DNA from: Viola odorata
Taxonomy: Eukaryota > Streptophyta > Magnoliopsida > Malpighiales > Violaceae
DNA length: 64,000 nucleotides
Direction of reading: 5' to 3'
Assembly: GCA_963691705.1 (NCBI GenBank)
Contig: OY829543.1
Span: 30,155,523-30,219,522 of the forward strand
Numbering within the stretch: the first letter of the stretch is position 1; every line of letters begins with the position of its first letter. The notes under the pieces are model-generated. The model made no database searches, was not told the origin of the DNA, and saw only the letters and a list, made by a program, of their open reading frames with translations. A program made the position numbers and the translations under genes. Positions 42,582 through 53,413 of the stretch are shown here, piece after piece.

Positions 42582-44678
42582 ATGAGTGGCTACCACCAGA
42601 TTCGTACGAAAGAAGGTAATGAATGGAAAACTGCTTTTAGAACTAAGTATGGGTTATATGAATGGATGGTTATGCCTTTTGGTTTGACTAATGCCCCTAG
42701 CACATTCATGAGATTGATGAACCATGTACTTAGGCACTTTATTGGAAGATTTGTTGTAGTATATTTTGATGATATTTTAATCTATAGCAAATCACTTGAT
42801 GAGCATGTTTTGCATATTAAGGAAGTCTTTTTAACACTTCGTGAACAGAAGTTGTATGCTAAGCCTAGTAAGTGTTCATTTGCAATGGAACAAGTTGGTT
42901 TTCTTGGTTTTATTGTGAGTATAGATGGCGTGAAAGTGGATGAGGAGAAGATCCGTGCAATTCAGGAATGGCCAACACCGAAGAATGCGAGTGATGTTAG
43001 ATCATTCCATGGATTGGCGAGCTTCTATAGGCGCTTCGTCAAGGATTTCAGCACCATCGTTGTCCCTTTGAATGATCTAACCAAAAAGAATATTGTTTTC
43101 AGGTGGGAGCAGCCGCAAGAGGAGGCGTTTGCTACGCTCAAGGAACGTTTGTGTTCTGCCTCGGTGCTCGCTCTTCCCGATTTTAGCAAGGCTTTCGAGG
43201 TTGAGTGTGATGCGAGTGGTTTGGGGATTGGGGTTGTCCTTATGCAGGAGAAACGACCAATCGCTTATTTTAGCGAGAAGCTCAAGGACGCGCAACTGAG
43301 GTACCCCACCTACGACAAGGAGTTCTATGCCCTTGTTCGAGCATTGGAAACTTGGCAGCACTACTTGATGCCGCGGGAGTTCGTAGTCCACACTGACCAT
43401 TTGAGCCTGAAATATCTCAAGGGGCAAGGTAAGCTCAATCGTCGCCATGCTGCTTGGATGGAGTACATTGAAGCCTTCCCCTACCACATTCAGTATAAGC
43501 AAGGTAAAGAGAATATCGTCGCTGATGCATTATCGCGAAGGTACACATTAATCACTTCTCTTAACGCTAAACTACTTGGTTTTTCACACATTATTGAACT
43601 CTATGCTCTTGATTCTGATTTTGGTGATATATATAAGCATGGTGTTTCAATTTCTGGTTCTAAATTCTATACGCATGAGGGATACTTGTTTAAGGGTAAA
43701 CGGTTGTGTATTCCTCATTGCTCTCTACGTGATTTGCTTGTGCATGAAGCCCATAGTGGCGGTCTGATGGGTCATTTTGGTGTAACTAAGACTCTAGATG
43801 TATTGCATGATCACTTTTATTGGGCTCACATGAAGCGCGATGTCGTGCGCATTGTTGCTAGGTGTTTAACTTGTCGTAGAGCCAAATCTAAGTCTGCTGG
43901 TCATGGCGAGTACATTCCTCTACCCGTACCCGCCCATCCTTGGACCGACTTATCCATGGACTTTGTTGTGGGGCTGCCTCGGTCCAAAAATGGGAAGGAT
44001 AGTGTCTTTGTTGTAGTGGACAGATTCTCGAAGATGTCTCACTTTATTCCGTGTTCAACTACTTATGATGCTACTCAAGTTGCTGATTTATTCTTCCGTG
44101 AAGTAGTTCGTTTACATGGAGTCCCCTTGTCTATTGTGAGTGATCGGGATACCAAGTTTCTTAGTCATTTTTGGCGTGTTTTATGGAAGAAACTTGGTAC
44201 CAAATTGTTATATTCCACATCTTATCACCCACAAACAGATGGTCAAACCGAAGTGGTTAACCGTACACTTGGTTCCCTTTTGAGCACCTTAGTTCGTAAG
44301 CATGTTTCGACTTGGGTTGATCATTTGCCATTCATTGAATTTTCTTACAACCGTGCTGTTCATTCCACTACTCATTACTCACCTTTTGAACTTGTTTATG
44401 GATTTAATCCTAGGACTATTTTGGATTTAACCCCTCTACCCTTGAGTGATGTGGTAAGTTTAGATGGTGCACAGAAGGCTGATTTCGTGAAGCAATTACA
44501 TGCCAAGGCAAAACAGAACATTGAGCGCATGAATGAGAAGCTTGCGCATAAGCGAAACGAAGGGAGGAAGCTGGTGTCGTTCAATGTCGGAGATTGGGTG
44601 TGGCTGCACATGCGCAAGGAGCGTTTTCCAGCCCAACGTCGTAGCAAACTCTCTCCAAGAGGCGATGGACCATTTTAG
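42582..44678 (+). pseudogene. Element D RT palm, RNase H and integrase
   Basis: It continues directly after the stop: [21 protein letters not shown], then RNase H ([30 protein letters not shown]), integrase zinc domain (HSGGLMGH with CLTC) and catalytic core ([28 protein letters not shown]). All catalytic residues are readable, and Arg follows the catalytic Glu region (VVNR), unlike E. It ends at TAG 44676-44678, a CAG-to-TAG type change of the kind produced by deamination of methylated cytosine. Confidence 0.9.
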
Positions 44679-44717
44679 ATTATTGAGAAGATCAACAACA
44701 ATGCTTACAAGCTGGCG

Positions 44718-45080
44718 TTGCCTAGTGAGTATGGTACCATTAGCTCTACTTTCAATGTTTCTGACTTAGCTTTGTTTGATGTAGGTGACGAGAACGGACT
44801 TGATGGTGATGCTGATTCGGATTCGAGGGCGAATCCTTTTGAAGAGGGAGGGAATGATGCGAACACACGCATCGATATGCCCTTACCGCCAGCTGGTCCT
44901 ATGACACGTGCGCGAGCTAGAAAGCTTCAAGATAAATTGTCATCTCTCATTCACAAGGAGCTGGAGTGTGAGATGACCAGTGAGGACGCTGCACTACGAG
45001 AGAGGACACCACGCATGGTGAATCTCCTCACCTTCACCGTGTGTGACGGTGATTCTGCCCAGCATCAGAATGACACGTAG
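44718..45080 (+). pseudogene. Element D integrase tail with CR-like motif, running into the 3' LTR
   Basis: This is the same frame as the preceding integrase, after its stop: SEYGTISSTFNVSDLALFD, then the segment encoded by the hairpin and polypurine tract (SRANPFEEGGND), then GPMTRARARKLQDKLSSLIH inside the LTR. 226 bases of the frame lie in the LTR. The Met at 44718 is internal. Confidence 0.82.
44820..44854 (+). promoter_or_regulatory. Element D stem-loop and polypurine tract
   Basis: GATTCG-AGGG-CGAATC (44820-44835), then GAAGAGGGAGGGAA (44841-44854) immediately before the LTR. Confidence 0.82.
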
Positions 45081-45831
45081 ATGGAGCGCTTCTGCCCATC
45101 TATTGAGTTCGACATATACTACATCATGTCAGGGAGTGTGTGTCCAAAAATCAGCAAGAACGCCCGAGGCGTTTAGGAGATACGTCAAACCCTAGTTTGG
45201 GGTGTGGAAGGCGCGAGTCCTAGCGGCGCGAGGATTCCTTGTCCGCGCATGCTAGGGTTTCTTGTCCGAGAAGCGGCGGCTGGTCCTAAAGTGAGCTGGC
45301 ATTTCCTTGTCTGATTTTGGGGACAATAAACTTGCCTTTTATTTGCTTTCCTTAATTAATTAATTAGACAATTTAGTTGATTGATTAATTAAGTTATTTA
45401 CCTTATTTAGAAACTTCTATTTTGGTTCTGATTAGGTTTTGCTTGTAAAACATTATATAAGGAGCAGCTGGCCTCCTTATTTCAGGGGCTTTTATTTGAC
45501 AATACAGAACCTTTGTTTCTTCAATATTTGCCCATTGTTCAAGTGCTGAACACTTGTTCTTCTTGAGTCCGCAATACTTGAGTCGTATACAAGTAAATTC
45601 TGGAATTGCATCATTGTGTCTTTTGTCTTAGTGTGATTCTCACAATCGTTGGGTTTAGTCCTAAGAATCTGATACAAGATCCTTGATGTGAAATCGACTA
45701 GAACTCTTAGCATTCAGTTGGCGAGGTAGTCTACGTTCGCACGAGTCAAGTTCTCTATTCCGCATTGAAATCCTTCTTTGAACAACGATCAGATTTGGTG
45801 ATACGCATCCTAAGCAACTAGGATCGTATCA
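44855..45831 (+). repeat. 3' LTR of element D (977 bp)
   Basis: Same length as the 5' LTR. It ends GGATCGTATCA, followed by the CATGC duplication. Confidence 0.92.
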
Positions 45832-47575
45832 CATGCCCAATGGATAAATTAAATTCTAACAATTCTAAATATTCATGCATACGAGCGTACATGTGTAAAA
45901 TGCGTGAAATAAATAAAAGGGTGAGAAACGTGTACTTGTGAAGGGTATGGGTGGATTTACCCTTTTTGAATGAAGTTATTGGCACGAAGTGAGGATAGAT
46001 GTTTAAATACTTGACCCTTATTGTATGCAAGCGAAAAATGATAGATTTAAACAAGCATGAACAGAATAATTATCTAGGCATACAAAGCGTGCAAAAATAA
46101 ACAAGCATACGAAAAATAAATAGTGCGAGTGCGGAAATAAATAAACAGTACAAGTGCGCGAAAAATAAATAAATAGTACATGACAACACGACATGAAAAA
46201 GAATGACGGGCCAAAAAATGGGCTCGGCCCAGTTGCTGAGAGTGGGCCCACCAGCTGGGCCCAAGACAACCTAGCCCAACAGATGGGTTGGATGTCCGCT
46301 TGGGCCAAGGCCAAGCCTTCCCTCCTTTCCGCTTGGGCTTCACGCAACCCTTTCCCTTTCCTTGTTGGGCCAAGAACCAAGCCCATAATCAAATAAATTC
46401 CACTATTCATCATCTCCCTCCTTTAGATCAAGACAAAGCCACGCAGCAGCAACAAGGAGCTCCGGCGACAACAACAGGCAAGGCAGCAACAACGAGCTCC
46501 GGCGACAGCAGCGGCGATCTCCGGCTTCTCTAGCAGCTCCGACCAACGACCAACAACCTTGTCCTCGTCTTCGTCTCCAGCAGACCAGCGGCGCTACCAC
46601 GACAAGTCGTCAACGGCGGTGAAAAATAAGGAATTTTCAGAAAATAAATAAAGAAATAAATGTTAGAGCAAACAAAAGTAATTAAATGAGAAGACTAAGA
46701 AGGAAGAGGAAGTTCTTGCCTTGCTTCCTTAACTTTGCCGAGAGAGAGGAAGAGAGAGCATGAGAAAGAGAGGGAGAGAGTATGTGATTTTATTTTTGGT
46801 GAAGAGAAATGAAGGAGCTTGCTTGCTATTTATAGGGGCGAAGAGAGGGAAAAGACAAACGTGCTACAGGGTGCAGATAAAGGAGCAGAAGCAAAACGAA
46901 AAATGGAGTGAGGTGGCGTGTAGCACAGTTGCAAAATGAATATGCATTAAATGCCTGTGAAGTGCAGTGACAGGGAAGAGGAGCATGCATGAATCCTCAT
47001 GCTTAAATAAGGAGTCGTTGGATGAGGAGAAAAGATGGGTCAACTTTTGATCAAGGGCTAAGATGAGTTGACCTTTGGGAAAAGTTTAATATTTATTTAA
47101 TTGGTTCGAATTATCAATACGAGGAATCTCGCTTGAAATGAATAAAATCCGGAACCAGAAATACTAAAACATGCAATAAAATGAAACAGAATAAATAGTA
47201 ACCAGGAAATAAAGAAAAAGTTCGATTTAAGGTCCGAATTTACTCGCTCGGAATCTTTAAAAGTTCGAACAAAAAATAAATGCTAAAGTAAATTGAATAA
47301 AATAAAATGAGATGACGCGAAAGAAAATAATAGTAGATAATTGTCAATTAAAGAAAGAAGGCGTTTGATCTATGGTCCCAGGCATGTTGCTCGGGACCGA
47401 TAGAAGTTCGAACGAAAAGATAGTAAAAATACGAAAAACTAAAATGACACGAAATGGTACGAAATATTAAAATAAATAGCCAAAAATCGAAAATCGATAG
47501 AATTTCGATTTAAACGGGCTAATAATGCGATGAACGATAAAAGTGAGAAAATGCGTAAAAAATCGGGTAGCATCA

Positions 47576-48695
47576 GTAAGTATGAACTCTAACAATCTCA
47601 ATAATACTTTAGTATAGCCTCCTTGTGTTATTTAAAATTGATTTCATAATTTAATTTAATTTAAAAATTTAATTGAAAATTGGTTTCAAATTACTTTCAA
47701 ATAATAAAATCAAAGAAAAGAAAGAAAAAATGCAAGCCGTTGATTGTGTTTGGAATTCAAGATGTTGACTATTTAGTTTGTCAAAATTAATTGACATTTG
47801 CATGGTTTAATTGGTGCCGTATTCCTATTTCAAAAAGGGAACTTTTACATTATTTTGATAATAATAATCAGAGGTATACCGATATGGTTGATTTCAGAGG
47901 TATATCATTAAGAGCTTTAACAATATATCGTTAAGTTTATGGTCCTTAAATGGTATACTGGTAGGAATTAACGGTATGCCACTAAGGCCATCATACATGC
48001 TTTTCTGAGCGATTTTTAAAAAAATAACGGCTAATTTTTGCTCTGACGGCCATAAACTGTCATTAAACTCTCTCATCCTATAAATACATATTTTCTATCA
48101 TTTGGAAGAGTCGATGAAACCTTTATACACATTGCAAAATATAAATTCACTCATACTTATCAAGAATTAAAACTAGAGTAATTCAACTTGGTTTTCCTCC
48201 TCTAGCTATTTCAAGTGAGTAATTTGCTTTCAATCCTTGAGGCTTTATTGTGTTTATTGGTGTTATTATTGCTCATACATTTGTGTATCTCAAATACCAA
48301 TTGTGCTTCAATTTGTATTTGTTTAATTCAATATTTGTGAAGGTTTAAAGTGTACCATAAACACTTTGGGTTTTGGTTTGGTGTTTTTGTCCTTGTAAAA
48401 TAACATAGGTTTTGAGTCTTGATCCTTCTCAGGTTGTAATCCTTCTTTGTGTAACATGGATTGTGATAGGTTGTGCTTGAACCTAAGGTAAAAGTTAATT
48501 GTAATTGGTTGTGGGTGAACCTTAGAAACTCTAAGCTAGTGGATTGGCAAAATTCTAAAGGTGAAGCTTTTAGGTAATGGACTACCTTTTGGATTGTAAG
48601 AGAAAACCACTATAAATAAACTTGCAAGTTGTTCTCTGTTTACTCACAAGCTTAATTGTGTTCAATTGTGTGTAATAAAAAATATTATCAAGATG
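47576..48695 (+). repeat. 3' LTR of copia element H, last piece
   Basis: It begins with the right GTAAG duplication of solo LTR G. CCTATAAATACA at 48078 is a good TATA box. The segment CCAATTGTGCTTCAATTTGT at 48297 equals the 5' LTR remnant after element B. It ends near GATTCA at 48695, but the border may lie up to 25 bases further right. Confidence 0.6.
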
Positions 48696-48712
48696 ATTCA
48701 CCCCATTTTGTA

Positions 48713-48947
48713 AGGCTATCTATTGGGGATCCTCCACGGTTTCTCAGGCTGGTGGTTGTGATGGTGATGGATGGAGGAGAGAGATAGTGGTGGGTAGAGG
48801 AGGGAGGTGAATATGGTAGGTAGAAAAGAGGGATGAAAGAAACGGTATAAATTGAAGAAGAGATAAAAGTAAAAATATGAAAGTAAAAAATGAAAGTGTG
48901 CAACCGAACAAGTAAAACAGAAAATTACACCCATACCAAACACACCC
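48713..48947. mobile_element. Possible truncated Tourist-like MITE
   Basis: The right end reads CATACCAAACACACCC followed by TAA; the complement GGGTGTGTTTGGTATG is typical of PIF/Harbinger-type ends with TTA/TAA duplication. The left end is missing, probably removed when copia H inserted. Confidence 0.35.
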
Positions 48948-48950
48948 TAA

Positions 48951-49430
48951 ATGAAGAGTTTTTTTATTTTTAAAAAATGGTTATATTATTAATTTATCAT
49001 TAGAATACCAGGATCAATAATACATCTCATGTGCAAGGAAGAATTTTATTAATTAACTAAAAAATGTTAATTTAAAATTAATAGCTACTTGAATAATTTG
49101 TAACTCATTATTAATCAATTTCCTTAAGTTATAATCTTGAAGCTTACATAAATGTTCACTTAGAAATTATAGAGGGTTGCTATTTGAATTTCTGGTGGAT
49201 TCTGTTGTACCATGAAAGTGGAATTGCCTTAATCATCGTTTTAAGAATAGTGATAATACGCAAATCATAGATTTTTAACAAGATGGAGATGAAGTGGTTA
49301 GAAGGTTTTTGTTACAAAATAATTATTTTTCCATAATAATATGCATATATAAAGTAGTACAACCATTAAAAATAATTGGTAGAAGAAAAAGGACAAGAGC
49401 TTGTTGAGCGAAATGATTCTGAGTAAGTTT
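48951..49430. other. AT-rich intergenic sequence
   Basis: I see no gene, repeat or transposon end here. Confidence 0.5.
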
Positions 49431-49932
49431 TAAGTACCCCTTTGGCATTGTGGTTCTACTGGGAAAAGTTAGTTTCCAAAACCAAAAAGTCAATAATACT
49501 GTTTGGTGAACTACTTTTCAAACCAAGCTTCCCAAGAAGCTTGAGTTCAAAACCAAGGAAGGAAGGAGCAAATTGCTCCTTTCTCAAAACGTTGGTTTGC
49601 CAAAAAATACGGGAAGCTAACATAACTTTTAAGTGGACAAAAAACTCTATCAGAGTTTTTAAAATTACCATTTATACTAGGTATAAAAAAGCCCTAATCT
49701 CACTCTCTCGCCCTTTCATTCTCTCTCGCTCCAGAGTTGTCAAAAAATCACTCTCTCGCGCCACTCTCGCTCTCTCACTCTCTCGCTCTAACTCTCCCAC
49801 TTCAGGTACTCCCTCGGCAATGCCGAAAAATGACCATCCTCTGTAACTCTCTCTTTCTCCTACGCTTTTGATTTTCTATTTGGATTTTTTTTTCAATTTT
49901 GTGATAAATTTCTGCATCTGTATATGTTCCAG

Positions 49933-50132
49933 ATCGGCTTCAAATGGGCTAGGTAGTGTCGACAATCCCAAGTAGGTTTCGAGCTCAGCGTTACTATAAG
50001 TGTTTTTATTGTTCTGCTGGCTTGATCTGATCTAAATAATGATGTGATTTAATGTTTGTTATTGTCTAGCAATCGACTTCAATGTGGAAACTGTACAATA
50101 CAACAACATCAAGTTCCAAGTCTAGGATCTGG
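49933..50132 (+). pseudogene. Two exons of an ARF-family small GTPase (pseudogene fragment)
   Basis: Exon 1 (49933-49971) encodes RLQMG, a stop, then VVSTIP. Exon 2 (50070-50132) encodes T-I-D followed by FNVETVQYNNIKFQV, a stop, then DLG. This is the switch-1 to switch-2 region of ADP-ribosylation factors, GTPases that recruit vesicle coats at the Golgi. The Thr codon is split across the intron exactly as required, with donor CCAA/GTAGGT and acceptor TCTAG/CA, and exon 2 ends at a second donor GG/GTAAGT. Two nonsense changes are visible: Glu to TAG (49950-49952) and Trp to TAG (50123-50125). The usual Gly before FNVETV is Asp. The P-loop exon and everything after switch 2 are absent. Introns are kept, so this was copied as DNA, not from mRNA. 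The wording is closest to the plant ARFB/ARF1-like type, from memory. Confidence 0.78.
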
Positions 50133-50978
50133 GTAAGTAACAAGTTTTGGATACATGCTTTTATTGGCAATTGATGTAGGATTGACTGGATAGGAAGTTA
50201 ATTGATAGAGAAGCAGTGATTGTGTTGTGCATGTATAATTAAGAGTGGACAAAGCTTATTTCTAATGTTCTTGTTTGGGATCCTTTGTTGTGCATTGGGT
50301 ATTAAGTGTTGAGTTTGAGGTTTTTGGATGACATTATTTTTCCGTTCTAATCCTCTAGACTTAGTTTTGAGGTTTGTTACTGTTGCGTGAGTTAGCTGGA
50401 AGTCTTATGGATTCATGAATTTCTGAAAAGCATTTTATGGCTATCTTTTAGTTAGTAGTTCTTAAAGGTTATGTAAAAACTGATTTTGTGGTCTGCTGAA
50501 ATAGGTGGGCAAACAAGTATTAGTTAACTTTATCACTTCACATTCCATGTTCTTCCTCGAATATTTATAGCTTGTGACTTCTTTCTTCCCTCTTCTCCAT
50601 CCTCTCTGTTTTGGGGAATTGAATGTTGCATGGGGATAAATATTGGAACTTCTTGCATCTATAGCATGTATGTCATAAGGAATTAAGCTGCAAGTATGAT
50701 TTGAAAATAGTGTTCATATCCATATCATACCTACTACACCAATCAAAACTAATGTTGATAACCAACGTGAGCTTGGGCATTATTGGGGTGTTTCATGAAT
50801 GAGTAGTCAAATTGTCGTGTCATACCCATCTCCACTTGTTTGTTGTGTTTAATGCTGAAATCTCAATTGTTTCATTCATGCTTCACTCGTATGTTGTAAG
50901 CATATTGCATCTCTCTTTCATCAGCTAAATTCACTATTTGCTAATTTTGGCAACTGCTCAAACTCAATTTATTTGTTC

Positions 50979-51370
50979 AGCTGAAAGCTAGAGTGCATGA
51001 GATGTTGCTAGCACAAATATATAGGATCGAAAGTGCAAAGAACGAATTAGATAATGTAGAAGTTTGAGGATAACAAGTCAGCTGAAATCCATGTTGGCTA
51101 CTGGAGGGAGAGTATAGCACCGTTATATACCTCCAGGATCTGTTTCTCCCAGTGACTTCTAATACTAGGATTGCTTAAAATCATCAGTTCCCTGGTTAGT
51201 CGAGTTTTGCATCTGCACAAACTGCAAACTTGTCACGGGCTCAAAGGAAGCGCATCCATCGGTTGCTTTTCGAAGTCGAAGCTGGGTGTTGCCTTGCTAA
51301 TGCAATGCTTAGGACAACTGAGGATATTTCTTCAGGCGCATACTCTGTACATTTAGGTTATGAAATGATC
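50979..51370 (+). pseudogene. Unidentified exon-like segments
   Basis: A good acceptor TTTGTTCAG at 50972-50980 opens LKARVHEMLLAQIYRIESAK (50981 on), a plausible amphipathic helix, ended by TGA at 51067. In the next frame EDNKSAEIHVGYWRESIAPL follows. At about 51204-51375 another frame reads RAQRKRIHRLLFEVEAGCC, then LANAMLRTTEDISSGAYS, to a stop. The composition is protein-like but I recognise no family. Frame changes between the pieces suggest a decayed, possibly captured, gene end. Confidence 0.35.
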
Positions 51371-51837
51371 AACAGTTGATTACAGAAATGCAACAGTTCT
51401 TTACCAAAGGGAATTTGTACGAGTCGATACGAGACTTTTTTCATGTATTGGCTCTTCCAAGAGATACGAGATTTTTTCATGTATTGGCTCTTCCAAGAAA
51501 ACTAGTATTGTTCCCACGCTGTTAGGTAGTTGTTTTGGAAGACTGTAATTTATAGTAGTATTTTACAATATTCCTTTGGATTTCAATTGTTGAAACACAA
51601 AATCCATAAATATTTTAAGAAAAATGAAATTTTGTAGTGAAAATTAGCATATCCATTGAATCATTTTTTTGCAAAAATCTCATACCAAACAAACCAATTT
51701 GCAAAGCGTTAAATCTTAAGTTTGAGTACCTAATTATTGCTTGTTTAATTTGTTAAGATAAAATTTAATTGCTATAATTTCTAATAATTTTGAATCGTAT
51801 TAGTATTTCTTGTCATATATAAAAATGTAGATTAGGG
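51371..51837. other. AT-rich non-coding sequence within the TIR element
   Basis: It contains a short direct repeat, two copies of GAGATTTTTTCATGTATTGG-type sequence with CTCTTCCAAGA (51440-51500). Nothing else is recognised. Confidence 0.4.
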
Positions 51838-52091
51838 GACATAACGAGGGACGGATCCAGGAATGATTTCCAGTGGGGGTGGGGGTTCGGGGGCAGCGCC
51901 CCCGAAAAAGTTTTTTGGGGTATTTTAAAGGGAAACCAAACGAGCTGAACGGAAAATTGAACAAATGCTTAAGAGTATTTGTATCCGTCACTAAATAACA
52001 AATATTTAGATAACTTAACAAAAAGATAAATAAAAAGACAATATAGAAAAAAATTAATTATACATTAGAATTCATATAATATACGTACTTC

Positions 52092-53413
52092 TTACAATTG
52101 TTCTCTACGAGTTTTCATTTTTTGAAATCGTTGAATGATTCTCTCATTCTCTACACTATCAAAAACATCTTTTTCAACAAAAGTAATCAAACAATCATTT
52201 AACATATCATCTCCCATACGGTTCCGCAGTCGATTCTTCACAATGCTCATATAAGAAAAAGTCCTTTCCACTGTCGCAGTTGCAACCGGTAAAATCAAAG
52301 CTAGCTTCAAGAGTAAATAAACCAATGGATAGACAATATGCTTTCTTCTTTCAACTAACTTTTTGGAAAGATCATTAATCCCTTTCAAATTTGAAAATCC
52401 AACATCCGACCGCATATCCAAAATATAATTCTCAAGTTGATTATCAAGAGCAAGAATATCAACTCTAGAAAACTCATTAGGATAAAATTGAGTCAATTGA
52501 AGCAATTTCTCCTTATTGAAAGCAACAAAGGAGTCTCTTGGATTTAAGCATGCCACATGAAGGAGTAATTCACTATTCCTCTCATCAAATCGATTATTAA
52601 GCTCATGAAGTTGCATATCAATGACTTGATAAAATAAATCAACTTGATAATGATGTAGATTGGAAATTTGCTCACCTTTCCGCCTTGGTCTACCTTGGGC
52701 AACAAACATATCACTCATAGTTGGAACATTTATATTATGTTTGCCACAAAGTAAAGATACTTCATTCAGTAATAACATCCAACCTTCATCCCTCATTGAC
52801 TGCAGTCTCAACTTGGATACTTTGAGTAAATCTAAAGCATTTACTATGTCTTGATCTTTTCTTTGAAGTGTTTGAGAGAATTCATTAGTAATTCCTAATA
52901 TATTCTTCATCAAATGCAAACAAAATATAAAGTCAAAACATTGTACCGTATTCAATAATGCACATGCTTCTCCTCTTTGATCTGCGCTCAAGCCATCTTT
53001 CTCTATCATTTCAAGCACATCAATTACTGAAGAGAATAAATCGATTAAGCTGAGCAATGTACCATAATGTGAACCCCATCGAGTATCTCCTGCTCTTTTA
53101 ATGGTCTTCTCTTGATTCAAACCTTTTCCACTACATATTTCACCATTTTGTAATCCTTTCGACCACATGATCTTTTTGCTTCTCTCGAAGGGCATCTTGC
53201 CTTTTGCATGAAGCTCCAACCACATTGCACACATTAGCAACCATACTAAAAAAAGAATTAATTGCAGCTTGTTTTTTTGCAACAACAACAAGTGCAAGTT
53301 GAAGTTGGTGTGCAAAACAATGAACATAAAATGCACATGAATTCTCCTTCAAGATCAAACTTTTAAGACCATTGAATTCTCCTTGCATGTTGCTCGCTCC
53401 ATCATAACCTTGC
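52092..53413 (-). pseudogene. hAT transposase, C-terminal half
   Basis: On the minus strand the frame after element F reads QGYDGASNMQGEFNGLKS, with the second catalytic Asp of the hAT RNase H-like core, then CFAHQLQLALVVVAKKQ. A frameshift near 53150-53165 moves the reading into the 52092-53336 frame: KRAGDTRWGSHYGTLLSL with the conserved Trp, a long helical insertion, then the hAT dimerisation domain VATATVERTFSYMSIVKNRL with the catalytic Glu, ending near KMKTRREQL. Length and order fit the plant ZMYM1-like hAT family (about 700-800 residues in all). The Met that opens this frame is not a true start. Confidence 0.87.

Larger units (their letters stand above)
30475..45831 (+). mobile_element. 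CRM-like Ty3/gypsy chromovirus D (full length, decayed, split by E)
   Basis: It has two 977-bp LTRs (30475-31451 and 44855-45831), a primer site, gag, protease, RT, RNase H, integrase and a polypurine tract in the expected order, flanked by an exact 5-bp duplication CATGC (30470-30474 and 45832-45836). RT and integrase text ([19 protein letters not shown]-like C terminus, GPMTRARAR in the tail) fits the CRM/Reina group of chromoviruses. The clade is assigned by eye. The coding region has four in-frame stops and one frameshift, and gag is split by element E, so D is dead. The LTRs differ at a few dozen positions by eye, older than E or F. Confidence 0.88.
30180..47575 (-). mobile_element. Solo LTR of a Tat element (G), reverse strand, split by CRM-like element D
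   Basis: The two halves (30180-30474 and 45832-47575) form one LTR of about 2.0 kb on the minus strand. On the plus strand it begins TGTCGCACCCCC and ends GGGTAGCATCA, bounded by an exact 5-bp duplication GTAAG (30175-30179 and 47576-47580). Internal sequence of the parent element is absent, so it is a solo LTR left by recombination between two LTRs. It is closest to LTR B: shared end block, the conserved hairpin at 30377-30401, and a minus-strand TATA box CTATAAATAG at 46826-46835. GGGCC-rich sequence at 46200-46390 matches the corresponding part of B. Frames in 46000-46600 follow from this composition and are not genes. Confidence 0.85.
14960..48695 (+). mobile_element. SIRE-like Ty1/copia element H, decayed and multiply interrupted
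   Basis: The parts, in order, are about 47 bases of 5' LTR (14960-15006, matching 48297-48343), a broken gag (15007-16440), a short 3' remnant with T- and G-rich runs, then a 3' LTR in three pieces (16955-17143, 30114-30179, 47576 to about 48695). Protease, integrase, RT and RNase H are absent. The 5' LTR fragment joins gag coding directly, so the rest of the 5' LTR, the primer site and the start of gag were deleted. The pieces of the 3' LTR are separated by a CACTA transposon and a solo Tat LTR. The right end is approximate. Confidence 0.65.

Noticed and set aside
46018..46600. Several frames of 64-131 codons
   Set aside because: GGGCC-rich part of solo LTR G; equivalent to the rejected frames in LTR B.
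49442..49846. 134-codon frame at the left end of the TIR element
   Set aside because: Crosses the inverted-repeat end and a (TCTC)n leader-like stretch; no similarity.
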